The notes beneath the pieces are model-generated. The model had not been told where the DNA came from, did no database searches, and worked only from the letters and a program-made list of their open reading frames with translations. Positions 14,585 through 23,193 of a stretch of 38,753 bases of DNA are shown here, one piece after another. Source of the stretch: an uncultured Clostridia bacterium (lineage in GTDB: Bacteria > Bacillota > Clostridia > Oscillospirales > Ruminococcaceae); assembly GCA_944386045.1 (NCBI GenBank), contig CALWZO010000009.1, positions 1 to 38,753 of the forward strand, read 5' to 3'. The position numbers and the translations under genes were made by a program. Each line of letters starts with the position of its first letter. The stretch's first letter is position 1.

Positions 14585-14886
14585 AATTTTCAGAAATAAA
14601 AAACATGCTGTCCCGGACCGGTATTCCGACAGCTTACCACCGGTTTAACATCGGTCAGAGGCCGCCGTACATCTGTTTTTACATCCCGTCGGAAAACAAT
14701 TTTTCTGCTGACGGCAGAGTGTTTCACTCATTCAAAAGATTAAGGGTGGACCTGTACACAGCTGAGAAAGACGAAGCAGCTGAAGCAGCGGTGGAGGCAG
14801 CACTTAAAGATTTTTATTACACAAAAGACGAAGAGTATCTTGATGACATCAAATGTTATCAGATTATTTATCAATTGGAGGTTTAA
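14581..14886 (+). CDS. tail terminator-like protein
   Basis: This 101-residue protein sits between the gp10-like and major tail genes, the usual place of the tail terminator (tail completion) gene. The pattern GIPTAYHRF, PPYICFYIPSENNFSADGRV, RLRVDLYTAEKDEAAEAAVE fits small minor-capsid/terminator proteins of Clostridia siphoviruses. Its start overlaps the preceding stop by four bases. Exact subfamily uncertain. Confidence 0.75.
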   Translation: MKFSEIKNMLSRTGIPTAYHRFNIGQRPPYICFYIPSENNFSADGRVFHSFKRLRVDLYTAEKDEAAEAAVEAALKDFYYTKDEEYLDDIKCYQIIYQLEV

Positions 14887-14887
14887 T

Positions 14888-15481
14888 ATGGACAAAGTCA
14901 AATTTTCAATAAAAAATGTCCACTATGCGGTACTTGACCCGGAGGGCACCTACGGAACACCTGCGGCATTGCCCGGCGCAGTAAGCCTGAGCATGGAGCC
15001 GCAAGGGGAGGTCAGCCCTTTTTATGCAGACGGCATTGTATATTTTCAGACATCCAGCAACAACGGATATTCAGGCGATCTTGAACTGGCCTATTTCCCG
15101 CCCGACTTTCTGAAAGCCGTATACGGCTACAAAGAGGGAGAAACCAGCAAGGTGCTGACAGAGTACGCAAATGTACAGCCCAAACCCTTTGCGCTGATGT
15201 GCGAGGAAGAGGGGGATTCCACCGGCACAAAATTTGTATTTTACAACTGTGTTGCAACACGCCCACAGCGTGAGCTGCAGACAAAAGAGGACACTATCGA
15301 GCCGTCCACACAGACAATCACTGTCACTATGACACCTCTGCCGGACGGCAAAGTTTTCGCCATGACCGGCGCTGAAACACCAGATGAAGTGGCAAAATCC
15401 TGGTACACGAAGGTGTACGAGGAGGAGCGGACCGACACAGTGCAGGCCGCTTCACAGCCCACAGAACGGACGGGAGAGTAA
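14888..15481 (+). CDS. major tail protein
   Basis: The 197-residue product from ATG 14888 (TTGGAGG eight bases upstream) opens MDKVKFSIKNVHYAVLDPEG. It contains GAVSLSMEPQGEVSPFYADG and a long beta-rich body, matching phi13-type major tail proteins that polymerise into the tail tube. The following genes (gpG/gpGT and tape measure) confirm the location. The upstream in-frame ATG at 14840 overlaps the previous gene and is not used. Confidence 0.88.
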   Translation: MDKVKFSIKNVHYAVLDPEGTYGTPAALPGAVSLSMEPQGEVSPFYADGIVYFQTSSNNGYSGDLELAYFPPDFLKAVYGYKEGETSKVLTEYANVQPKPFALMCEEEGDSTGTKFVFYNCVATRPQRELQTKEDTIEPSTQTITVTMTPLPDGKVFAMTGAETPDEVAKSWYTKVYEEERTDTVQAASQPTERTGE

Positions 15482-15487
15482 GAGTAA

Positions 15488-15877
15488 ATGGATAAAGTGG
15501 TAACATTTTCTGACGGCAGTAGCCTGGGACTGAGAGCGACTGCGCTTACCCCGCGCCTGTACAGGCATAAGATGGGCAGGGACCTGATAGTGGATTTGAA
15601 CAACCTGAAAAAATCCTACGAGAAGGTGACAAAAAGTCAGCAGGAGAAAGAGGAAAATCCCCGGCGGGATGAAATTTCACTGTCTGTAACAGACCTTACC
15701 ATATTTGAAAATGTGGCGTTTATCATGGCCCGACAGTATGACCCGACACTTCCGCCTACTGCCGAAGAGTGGCTGGACAGTATGGACAGGGTGTTTACGG
15801 TGTACGAGCTGTTGCCGGATATCCTGGAACTGTGGCAGCTAAATCAGCATACCACATCGGTGCCGCAAAAAAAATAA
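15488..15877 (+). CDS. tail assembly chaperone gpG-like
   Basis: The 129-residue helical protein (MDKVVTFSDGSSLGLRATAL, later LYRHKMGRDLIVDLNNL and TIFENVAFIMARQYDP) lies between the major tail and tape measure genes. It ends in CAA AAA AAA TAA, i.e. exactly on a slippery A run. In tailed phages this gene makes gpG, and by a -1 frameshift the longer gpGT; both chaperone the tape measure during tail assembly. Confidence 0.85.
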   Translation: MDKVVTFSDGSSLGLRATALTPRLYRHKMGRDLIVDLNNLKKSYEKVTKSQQEKEENPRRDEISLSVTDLTIFENVAFIMARQYDPTLPPTAEEWLDSMDRVFTVYELLPDILELWQLNQHTTSVPQKK

Positions 15878-16083
15878 ATCCCACCACGCGAGAAGAAACC
15901 GGGGCTACTTTTATGCTGCGCTGTGCCCGGCTGGGTCTTACGGGCCGGGACCTGGACGAAATGACAATGGGCATGGTGTATGACATGCTTATAGAGCAGG
16001 CAAATGACGAAGTAAAATACCCGATAAAAGCGCGCCCGGGCAGCCTCGGTGCATTCTTGAAAGGTGGTGGAGTTTATGGCTGA
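15488..16083 (+). CDS. gpGT frameshift product (join 15488-15874 and 15874-16083)
   Basis: Reading gpG to 15874 and then continuing from base 15874 in the -1 frame gives a 198-residue fusion. The added 69 residues begin INPTTREETGATFMLRCARL and contain LTGRDLDEMTMGMVYDMLIE, the usual T domain that binds the tape measure. This part has no start codon of its own with a ribosome binding site, so it is made only by frameshifting. Its end overlaps the tape-measure start (16076) by eight bases. The low fraction of fusion product is set by the slip site. Confidence 0.78.
15867..15874 (+). promoter_or_regulatory. -1 programmed ribosomal frameshift site (gpG to gpGT)
   Basis: Eight consecutive A residues end the gpG frame immediately before its TAA stop (15875-15877). 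Slipping back one base on A AAA AAA places the ribosome in the -1 frame (ATA AAT CCC...), which stays open to 16083. Confidence 0.8.
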
Positions 16084-18250
16084 CAGAATAAAAGGTATTA
16101 CGGTGGAGATAGGCGGCGACACCACCGGATTAAATAAAGCGTTAAGCGGTACAAACAAAAATATCAGGGACACCCAAAGCCAGCTGAAAGATGTGGAAAG
16201 ACTGCTGAAGCTTGACCCGACCAACACACAGCTTTTGCGGCAGAAACAGCGCCTGCTGGCCGACCGGGTAAGCGAAACCAAAACAAAATTGGATACGCTG
16301 AAAAAGGCGGATGATCAAGTTGGTAAAAATCTTCAAAATTATGATGAATGGAAAAGAAAGTTTGACCCAATTCAGGCAGAAATTGATGAAACCGAAAAGG
16401 CTTTGGAAAAACTGAAAACAAAGCAAAAAAATATGGAAGACAGCGGGAAAATCAACACTGCTAATTATGACAAGCTTCAAAGTGAAATTAACGAAACAGC
16501 CAAAAAACTGAAAGATTTAAAAGCTGAAGCACAAAAAGTAAGTGATGAATTTGGACATCCATTATCGGTTGACCAGTATGATGGCTTACAGCGAGAAATA
16601 GTGCAGACCACTGAAAGTCTGAAACAGTTGGAAAAACAGGTCTCGCAAAGCAATGCGACTTTGTCAAAAATAAACCGGACAGCTTCCGGAATTGCGGAAA
16701 AAAGCGGCAGGATAGCCGGAACAATGGCACCTGTTACAGCAGCTACAGTTGCAGCCGGCACGGCGGCATTTAATTATGCTTCAGACATTACAGAAAGTCT
16801 TAACAAGGTTGATGTGGCTTTTGGAGAAAGTTCAGAAGCAGTAAAGCGGTTTGCGGACGAAAGCTTGAAAACTTACGGTATAGCCCGCGGCACTGCGCTG
16901 GATATGGCTGCTACATACGGAGATATGGGCACATCAATGGGGCTGACGCAGGAACGGGCAGCGGATATGGCCATATCATTAACAGGACTAGCCGGTGACC
17001 TGGCGTCTTTTAAGAACATAGGAGTAGAGCAGGCGGCAACGGCTCTGAACGGCATATTTACCGGCGAAACCGAAAGCCTGAAAACCTTGGGTGTAGTAAT
17101 GACACAGACAAACCTGGACGCCTACGCACTGGCCAACGGCTTTGGCAAAACAACCAAGAAGATGACCGAAGCGGAGAAAGTACAGCTTCGTTATCGGTAT
17201 ATAATGAACGCCACCCGGAATGCACAGGGTGACTTTGCGCGTACCAGCGACGGTGCGGCCAACAGCATGAGAGTGGCCCAGGAAGGTGTAAAGGAAATGG
17301 CCGCGGGTTTCGGAGAACTTCTGCTTCCGTCAGTTACAAGTATAATTCAGAATGTGATAAAGGTTATCGACTGGCTGAACGGCCTGGACGAAGGACAGAA
17401 GAAAATGATTGTCACCATAATTGCACTGGTGGCGGCAGTTTCTCCTGTCGCCGGGCTTATATCAGCAGTGGCCACAGCGGTTTTGGGGTTGTCGGCAGTA
17501 ATTACATTTCTTATATCAAACCCACTGGTACTATTGATAGCAGGCATAACAGCACTTGTTGTTCTGCTTGCAACCAAAGGCCCGGAAATTAAAAACATGC
17601 TTGCCGATATAGACAATTGGCTGAAAACTGTTTTTGCAGTTGACTGGACAACTATATTCGGACCTGTTCTTGGTTCTGTACTAAACTCATTTTTCGCAAC
17701 AGTTCAAAACATTTGGAACGCTGTTTTACAAATACTAAATGGTGTTATTGATTTTGTGCAAGGTGTATTCACAGGCAACTGGGAGCAGGCATGGAACGGT
17801 GTCGTGCAAATTTTCGGCGGTATATTTAATGGTATTGTCGCATTGGCAAAAGCGCCGATAAATGCAGTTATAGGCCTTATAAATGGTGCAATAAACTCCA
17901 TTAACGGAATGATAAATGGTATCAACAGTATTCAATTTGACATACCTGACTGGGTGCCCGGACTTGGCGGCAAAAGCTTTAAAGTGAACATCGGCAATAT
18001 ACCCAATGTTCCGTATTTAGCCAAAGGCGGCACTGTGGTAAACGGTATGGCAATAGTGGGCGAGGCAGGTCCCGAATTACTGACAGTTTCCCCGTCCGGT
18101 ACAAAGGTTATACCGCTTTCCGGCGCAGAAAAGGCCCGCGGCGCCGCAAGTATAAATATAAGCAATATTACATTCAACGGATACACACAGCGGCAGGGCC
18201 GGCGGCTGGTAAGGGATCTGAACAGACAGTTAGGAAGGCTTTATAAATGA
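16076..18250 (+). CDS. tail tape measure protein
   Basis: The 724-residue product (ATG 16076, AAAGGTGGTGGAG upstream) starts MADRIKGITVEIGGDTTGLN, the common opening of siphovirus tape measures. About 200 residues of coiled coil follow, then a TP901-type domain (ALDMAATYGDMGTSMGLT..., GIFTGETESLKTLGVVM). A long hydrophobic stretch lies near residues 443-502, and a Gly/Asn/Ile-rich repetitive part (NGAINSINGMINGINSI) follows. It sets tail length and helps DNA cross the membrane. The C-terminus ends NRQLGRLYK. It is moderately short, so the tail should be short for a siphovirus. Confidence 0.92.
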   Translation: MADRIKGITVEIGGDTTGLNKALSGTNKNIRDTQSQLKDVERLLKLDPTNTQLLRQKQRLLADRVSETKTKLDTLKKADDQVGKNLQNYDEWKRKFDPIQAEIDETEKALEKLKTKQKNMEDSGKINTANYDKLQSEINETAKKLKDLKAEAQKVSDEFGHPLSVDQYDGLQREIVQTTESLKQLEKQVSQSNATLSKINRTASGIAEKSGRIAGTMAPVTAATVAAGTAAFNYASDITESLNKVDVAFGESSEAVKRFADESLKTYGIARGTALDMAATYGDMGTSMGLTQERAADMAISLTGLAGDLASFKNIGVEQAATALNGIFTGETESLKTLGVVMTQTNLDAYALANGFGKTTKKMTEAEKVQLRYRYIMNATRNAQGDFARTSDGAANSMRVAQEGVKEMAAGFGELLLPSVTSIIQNVIKVIDWLNGLDEGQKKMIVTIIALVAAVSPVAGLISAVATAVLGLSAVITFLISNPLVLLIAGITALVVLLATKGPEIKNMLADIDNWLKTVFAVDWTTIFGPVLGSVLNSFFATVQNIWNAVLQILNGVIDFVQGVFTGNWEQAWNGVVQIFGGIFNGIVALAKAPINAVIGLINGAINSINGMINGINSIQFDIPDWVPGLGGKSFKVNIGNIPNVPYLAKGGTVVNGMAIVGEAGPELLTVSPSGTKVIPLSGAEKARGAASINISNITFNGYTQRQGRRLVRDLNRQLGRLYK

Positions 18251-19059
18251 GAAAATTCAAACTTATAAACAAGCACGGCCGGGAGTATGATATGTACCGA
18301 CAGTCCGCCTTCTTCAATACTCCTGACGGCCTGGGCTGGGGCGTACAGTCGGATAAAACCAAAATAGGACATGCGTATATAGTTACGAAAACAGAAGAGG
18401 CAGAACATGCGCCGTCCGGCGATATGGTCTTTGACGGATACGAAGAGTACCAAAGCTTTCTGTCCTTTTGTCAGGTGGGCGGCCTGGTGCTGGGATATAA
18501 GCCACTGAACAGATGGTATTTTCTTGATGTGGATATAAATATACAGAAAAGCGAAATAGACCAATCCAGCCAGAGGCTTATATGCCCCGTCACCTTCACC
18601 GGCCTGTCTTACTGGTATGAAAAAGGCGAATATCAGACAGGGCAGCGGTCAGAAGCCGGCGGCAAAACCTACCGGTATTCCTATAGGTATAACTATGGCA
18701 GCGGGCCCAGCAGTATTTTTACCTTTGACCTGTCCCTTCCTTCGTATTTCAAAATGGAAATAATGGGAGAGTGTAAAAACCCGGTGTGGCGCGTTATCCA
18801 GAACGGTGAAACAATCTTCTCCGGCAAAATCAATGCGGATATATCCTCTACCCACAAACTGGTGGTAAACACCGACCCGTCCGAAATGGAGATAGGAGAG
18901 TACACGAAAACAAACACTTTTGTCAAAAGCCTTTACTGCCGGTCAGATTTTTCTACCGAAAGAATTTTTGCTCTGCCTGCCGGACAGTGTACTTTTGCGG
19001 TGCTGGCAGAGGGCACAAGCCGCCCCAATGTCTTTGTAGAGGTGAAAAAACATGTATAG
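18247..19059 (+). CDS. distal tail protein (Dit-like)
   Basis: The 270-residue protein directly follows the tape measure with a four-base overlap. The start MRKFKLINKHGREYDM and the segment FDGYEEYQSFLSFCQVGGLV resemble phage tail (Dit) proteins, which form the hub at the tail tip. The C-terminal half is beta-rich (TFDLSLPSYFKMEIMGECKN...), consistent with the galectin-like part of longer Dit proteins. Overlaps the following gene by eight bases. Confidence 0.82.
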   Translation: MRKFKLINKHGREYDMYRQSAFFNTPDGLGWGVQSDKTKIGHAYIVTKTEEAEHAPSGDMVFDGYEEYQSFLSFCQVGGLVLGYKPLNRWYFLDVDINIQKSEIDQSSQRLICPVTFTGLSYWYEKGEYQTGQRSEAGGKTYRYSYRYNYGSGPSSIFTFDLSLPSYFKMEIMGECKNPVWRVIQNGETIFSGKINADISSTHKLVVNTDPSEMEIGEYTKTNTFVKSLYCRSDFSTERIFALPAGQCTFAVLAEGTSRPNVFVEVKKHV

Positions 19060-20083
19060 AGTAGAGTTTTTTGACATCAGAAAGGGCTCTTTCCGTTCTG
19101 CCTGCTTTATCAGCCGGCAGACGGAAATACCTTTTGATTACCTGGCGCCGGAAAGCTTTCAGATAACATGTCCGGTTATAAGCGTAGAGATAATGGACGC
19201 AGTAAGAATATCCAAAGACAGTCAAAAGGTTTTTGAAGGTTTTGTGTCCGCAGTGGAAGGAACGGACAAGGAAACCCTTGTTTCACTGGCACCGTTTCTG
19301 ATGATGATTGATGTGCTCAGCGTACAGAATGTGAGATATACCAACTGGTCATATCAGCTTTACCAGCAGCTTATATGGGATTATACCCAGCCGGTGCCGT
19401 CGCTGTTTCCGTTGCCACTGCAATACAGCGGCGGTATGGATAACTGGCAGGGTGTGCAAACTGTTTACGGCGCCGAGCTGAAAAGTGATATGGAGTGTAT
19501 AATATCCGCCGCGGAAATATACGGTAAGTTTATGGACTTTTTCCTGTTGGACAGCTTGAAAATCGGATATAAGTTTTTGCTCACTCCACCGGAGATAGTC
19601 ATAGAGGCAGACTTGGAAAATATCATTGATAAACAGATAAATGTGGATTTCAATGCCGGCTACAATATGGCCATGATATGGTTTCCGTCCGGAGATGGAG
19701 AAAATTATAATCATCGCCATGCATATAAACTGACCGACGGCAGTATAAGCTACAACCTGTCAGATGCGGCCAAAATAACAGAGCCAAGGATGACATCAAA
19801 ACAACAGGATCGGGATTTTGCCAGTGATACCGAGGCACAGAATGCGCTGCTGGAAATGCTGAAACCTGCCAGTGGTGACAATGAAATTCTGTTGACCGTA
19901 AAAGCGGATGACAGGATAATCCGTCCGCTTGAATTGCAGATCGGACAGCCGGCCAGAATAATTTCCGCCGGCAAAGAATATGCGGCGTCTCTCACGGGAC
20001 GCAACATCACCGGGGGCAGCGTGCAGCTGGTTTTCGGATATGTAAGAAATGAACTCACCAAAAAACTGAAAAGGAGCAGATAA
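19052..20083 (+). CDS. tail-associated/baseplate hub protein (gp37-like)
   Basis: The 343-residue protein follows Dit, the place of the Tal/hub protein that contacts the cell surface. It opens MYRVEFFDIRKGSFRSACFI, includes FEGFVSAVEGTDKETLVSLA, and has a C-terminal beta domain with LQIGQPARIISAGKEYAASL. This is in line with Siphovirus gp37-like hub proteins. No peptidase or lysozyme domain is fused. The final codon overlaps the next ATG (TAATG). Confidence 0.72.
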   Translation: MYRVEFFDIRKGSFRSACFISRQTEIPFDYLAPESFQITCPVISVEIMDAVRISKDSQKVFEGFVSAVEGTDKETLVSLAPFLMMIDVLSVQNVRYTNWSYQLYQQLIWDYTQPVPSLFPLPLQYSGGMDNWQGVQTVYGAELKSDMECIISAAEIYGKFMDFFLLDSLKIGYKFLLTPPEIVIEADLENIIDKQINVDFNAGYNMAMIWFPSGDGENYNHRHAYKLTDGSISYNLSDAAKITEPRMTSKQQDRDFASDTEAQNALLEMLKPASGDNEILLTVKADDRIIRPLELQIGQPARIISAGKEYAASLTGRNITGGSVQLVFGYVRNELTKKLKRSR

Positions 20084-21234
20084 TGTCAGTAGTTTTACAT
20101 ACTTTCGACGGCGGGACAGTAAACGCGATTGATGACGCGCGCTTTTACAGTTACCTGACCGGAGGGCAAAGCGGAGTGGCCGAGGGTGTACGGATAACAT
20201 CGGCAGGGGGCCTGACTTTGCATATTACCGGCGGCTGGGGTGTTATTCTCGGCCGCCTTTTCACTGTACAAGCACAGGACATAGAGGTTACGCCCTCTGT
20301 CAGCGGCACACAGAAAGGCAGGCTGATTTTACAAATAGATATGTCAGATTCAGATCGGCCAGCCCGGATTATATCCCAGGCCGCCCGGAGTCTGCCGCAG
20401 CTTGTGCAGGAGGATATAAACGGCGACGGGCTTATATATCAACTACCGCTGGCGGAATATTCTGTCACAGAGGTTGCGCTGTCAGAGCTTAAAAATACAA
20501 CCCCGGTTTTGCAGTCAACTGCAATTTCAACTTACACCCAGTCGGGCAATATCCTGTCCGGCAGCGGAGCAAACGGCAAGTTTAAGGCCACGGCCGGCGG
20601 CACATACACCGCCTTTACCATAGACGGGCAGAGCTATGCTGTGCAAAGCGGCAGCGAAAGCGAAACAGAGCTGACAGAGGGCGTGTGGTACACCTTTGTG
20701 CTGGATACGGAGGACAGGACGATAAATTTTAGCAGCGGCGGTGGTCTGTCAAATAGCAAGCTGGCACTGGCCACCGCCGTGCCGGAGGATGTGGCCGCAG
20801 GCAAAACATTTTATTCCGGGAGCAAGGAGCTGAAAACGGGAAAGGGCATGATGATTGACGGGGCTGTATTTATTCCGCTCAATGCTTCTGTCACAATAAG
20901 CAACAAACAGTCGACAATAAAATGTGCCGCGCAAGGAACATACGCCAAAGGAGTATATAGCTATTATGCCGATATCACAGATATATCTTCTGTATCTGTT
21001 GATATAAGTGCGGTTTCCGGCAGTATCGGGGCAGGATTTCACACGGTTGTCGCAGTCCTCAAAGACGCAGACAGCGCTGTCTACTCCGGTACAGCCGGAA
21101 CGCAAACAATAACAGGTCCCGGAAGGTATACGATAGATACCTCATCATTAACTGGCTACTATACAATAGTAGTTCAGCCGGGGTATGCAATCGGGGCCAG
21201 CGTAACTGTTTCAAATGTAATATTAGGAGGATAA
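20083..21234 (+). CDS. baseplate upper protein/tail fibre
   Basis: The 383-residue beta-rich protein begins MSVVLHTFDGGTVNAIDDAR. A conserved N-terminal adaptor (YSYLTGGQSGVAEGV..., WGVILGRLFTVQAQDI, LVQEDINGDGLIYQLPLAEY) attaches it to the tail. The remaining 200 residues are Ser/Thr/Gly-rich repeats (FKATAGGTYTAFTIDGQSYA, STIKCAAQGTYAKGVYSYYA), as in receptor-binding fibres. It probably decides host range together with unseen partners. AAGGAG precedes the ATG. Confidence 0.78.
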   Translation: MSVVLHTFDGGTVNAIDDARFYSYLTGGQSGVAEGVRITSAGGLTLHITGGWGVILGRLFTVQAQDIEVTPSVSGTQKGRLILQIDMSDSDRPARIISQAARSLPQLVQEDINGDGLIYQLPLAEYSVTEVALSELKNTTPVLQSTAISTYTQSGNILSGSGANGKFKATAGGTYTAFTIDGQSYAVQSGSESETELTEGVWYTFVLDTEDRTINFSSGGGLSNSKLALATAVPEDVAAGKTFYSGSKELKTGKGMMIDGAVFIPLNASVTISNKQSTIKCAAQGTYAKGVYSYYADITDISSVSVDISAVSGSIGAGFHTVVAVLKDADSAVYSGTAGTQTITGPGRYTIDTSSLTGYYTIVVQPGYAIGASVTVSNVILGG

Positions 21235-21237
21235 AAA

Positions 21238-22248
21238 ATGTACGGAGTGGATATATCCGCCCATCAGGCGGCAGATGCGGTAAAGCAGATAGCGGCAAAA
21301 GGCAAGGCTTCCTTTGTCATCACCCGCAACAGCTCCGGCAGCTATACGCCTGACAGTGACCTGGATGCCTTTATGGCGGACATAAACAGGTACGGACTGA
21401 AAAACAGCGCCTACCTGGCCAGCTATGCCAAGGATGAGGCGGAGGCGGCGGAAGAGGCAGACTTCCTGGTGTCACTGGTGGAAAAATACGGCAACCGGCC
21501 GGAGCTGCCGCTGTTCTTTGACTGGGAATATTTTTCCGCCGACTATATCAAAAGGCAGTTTGGCATTTTGGCCACCAAAGACCTGGTGCAGAAAATTACT
21601 GTTGCATTCTGTGAGAGGATAAAACAGCGTGGCTACACTGCCGGTGTGTACTGTAACCTGGATTTTATACAGAGGTTTTACACGCCGGAGTTCTGGGCGG
21701 CGCACCCGGATTACAAGCTGTGGTATGCGCGCCCCGGCCTTGCACAGCCGGACAGGGAATGCTATCTGTGGCAGTATGCCAGCAACAACGGGCTGGCGGA
21801 TTTTGGCTACAACGGTGATATCGACAAAAATATTTTGTACGGAGAGTTTGTAGAGGAGATTGAGCCGATGAAACCTTTGAGCAGCGAGCCGGTGAGAATG
21901 TACATAGGCTTTGCTTCGCCCGGGGATATACACACGCTGACAGTCAAGCTGGAGGGGCTGGGAATACCGGCACAGGAGCAGGACGGCTATATTATCACCG
22001 GATATATGTCCAGCGGTGACCAGTGCTACATAATGACTGACTGTCACAGGCTGGGTATACCTTATGAGATATATGAAGAGCCGGAGGAAGAAAGCGGAGA
22101 AGATAACCGGCCGGAAAACACACAGCCTGAAGATGAGCAGGAGCAGGCGGGTGAGGGAGAAAGTCCGGCAAACGAAAACAGCCCCGGACTGCTGGAGCTG
22201 CTTATAAAGGCTATTTTTGAATTTTTGAAAGGAGTATTTAAAGTATGA
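21238..22248 (+). CDS. endolysin, GH25 muramidase with acidic linker and amphipathic tail
   Basis: Residues 1 to about 205 form a GH25 lysozyme: MYGVDISAHQ with Asp4-type catalytic start, LPLFFDWEYF with Asp95 and Glu97, YTAGVYCNLDF and LWQYASNNGL. It cuts the glycan strands of peptidoglycan. A small alpha/beta region follows (VRMYIGFASPGDIHTLTVKL... IPYEIYEEP, about 220-280). Then comes a Glu/Pro-rich linker and a C-terminal amphipathic helix LLELLIKAIFEFLKGVFKV. No cell-wall-binding repeats (LysM, SH3) are seen. There is no signal peptide, so export relies on the holin encoded next. Confidence 0.9.
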   Translation: MYGVDISAHQAADAVKQIAAKGKASFVITRNSSGSYTPDSDLDAFMADINRYGLKNSAYLASYAKDEAEAAEEADFLVSLVEKYGNRPELPLFFDWEYFSADYIKRQFGILATKDLVQKITVAFCERIKQRGYTAGVYCNLDFIQRFYTPEFWAAHPDYKLWYARPGLAQPDRECYLWQYASNNGLADFGYNGDIDKNILYGEFVEEIEPMKPLSSEPVRMYIGFASPGDIHTLTVKLEGLGIPAQEQDGYIITGYMSSGDQCYIMTDCHRLGIPYEIYEEPEEESGEDNRPENTQPEDEQEQAGEGESPANENSPGLLELLIKAIFEFLKGVFKV

Positions 22249-22676
22249 GTGAATTTATATCACAGCTGTCACAGACGCTGTTCAACAATTTGATTTTTCA
22301 GCTGGTGGCCCTGTGTGTTATGGCGGACACAGTGTTTGGTTGTATTAGGGCGGTGAAAGAAAAAGGTTTCAATTCCTGTTTTGGTATAGACGGGGCAATC
22401 AGAAAGACGGTGATGCTTCTGTCCCTGGTGTTTCTCACTGTGTTTGACAGCGCGGTACATATTGATTTGTCAAAGCTGATACCGGCCGATATTGCCGGCA
22501 TGATGACGCTTGGCAAGGTGGGCACCGCGGAATTTTTCGGGCTTTTATATATCAGTTACGAGATTGTGAGCATACTGAAAAACCTGACACTGTGCGGACT
22601 GCCCACCAAGGGCATATTGGAAAAGGTGAGAGCTTTTCTGTCCAAATACACCACCGAACTGCCGGATAAGGAATAG
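22245..22676 (+). CDS. phage holin (holin_4/toxin-secretion family)
   Basis: The 143-residue membrane protein overlaps the endolysin stop by four bases. It has hydrophobic segments (LIFQLVALCVMADTVFGCIR, KTVMLLSLVFLTVFDSAVHI, GTAEFFGLLYISYEIVSILK) and the family feature CFGIDGAIRKTVMLL between the first two. It ends in a basic/acidic tail. Holins permeabilise the membrane so that endolysin reaches the wall. This completes the lysis cassette and is the last prophage gene. Confidence 0.9.
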   Translation: MSEFISQLSQTLFNNLIFQLVALCVMADTVFGCIRAVKEKGFNSCFGIDGAIRKTVMLLSLVFLTVFDSAVHIDLSKLIPADIAGMMTLGKVGTAEFFGLLYISYEIVSILKNLTLCGLPTKGILEKVRAFLSKYTTELPDKE

Positions 22677-22691
22677 AGTAATAAGCAAAAG

Positions 22692-22732
22692 AAGAATGCC
22701 CCGAGCCATACAGGCCCGGGGCATTCTTTTGG
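22692..22732 (+). terminator. late operon terminator
   Basis: A very stable hairpin, AAGAATGCCCCG(A)GCC / GGC(C)CGGGGCATTCTT, lies 15 bases after the holin stop and is followed by TTGG. It ends the long late transcript. Confidence 0.88.
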
Positions 22733-22824
22733 TTAATAGACATACTTGGTGTCGAATTTAATTATATTAGTCACACAAGACTTTTTCAATGGTACTTTAT
22801 TCAAAATTACCGCTAAAAATGCAC

Positions 22825-22843
22825 ATGACACATAAATGACACA
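22825..22843. repeat. direct repeat ATGACACA, 11-base period; possible integrase arm sites
   Basis: Two identical copies of ATGACACA (22825-22832 and 22836-22843) are separated by TAA, so their starts lie 11 bases apart, about one helical turn. They sit about 45 bases inside the phage end, where arm-type integrase sites are expected. Confidence 0.5.
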
Positions 22844-22885
22844 GTAATTTAATAATTCCTTATGGTATAAGCAAAAGAATAATTT

Positions 22886-22907
22886 TCGAATCCTGTCATC
22901 CCGACCA
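22886..22907 (+). other. attR: 3' fragment of a tRNA gene (probably tRNA-Pro)
   Basis: The sequence TTCGAATCCTGTC followed by ATCCCGACCA is the T-loop, T-stem 3' strand, acceptor 3' strand, discriminator A and CCA of a tRNA; G72 and A73 agree with bacterial tRNA-Pro. The bases just upstream do not complete the T stem, so this is not a whole tRNA. It marks the right junction of a prophage integrated into the 3' end of the tRNA gene; the intact tRNA should lie at the left end outside the window. Confidence 0.8.
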
Positions 22908-22914
22908 TATCAGA

Positions 22915-22950
22915 CAGCTGCGGTATTATGCCGCGGCTGTTTTATTATTT
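22915..22950 (+). terminator. terminator of the original tRNA transcription unit
   Basis: The stem CAGCTGCGG/CCGCGGCTG (one G-U pair) with a seven-base loop is followed by TTTTATTATTT, eight bases after the CCA end. It presumably terminated the tRNA before phage insertion. Confidence 0.75.
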
Positions 22951-23130
22951 AACTTTACGGCATACGGGGCAGGTGTGTTGAAGTTTTTATGGTGGAATTT
23001 TTCAGCGAAATTACGGACAAGCTGTAGTTTGTTTATTTGTTATAGGTATTACAAATGGCTGATAAATTGCCGGGATGGGCGAAAAATACATTTTGCAACT
23101 GCCGGTTGACAAATTTCCAAGTCTGATTGA
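22951..23130. other. intergenic stretch without recognised gene
   Basis: Between the tRNA terminator and the regulator promoter I see no gene above a dozen codons, no hairpin of note and no repeat. It includes a TTGACA at 23105-23110 without a matching -10 box. Confidence 0.6.
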
Positions 23131-23159
23131 TTGCAGAAAAACCGGAAAAACACTATACT
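23131..23159 (+). promoter_or_regulatory. promoter of the XRE-type regulator
   Basis: TTGCAG (23131-23136), a 17-base spacer and TATACT (23154-23159). The start would fall near 23166, about 28 bases before the ATG at 23194; GGAAAGG is the ribosome binding site. Confidence 0.6.
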
Positions 23160-23193
23160 TTAAGCGAAAACAATGATAAGGCAGGAAAGGTAT

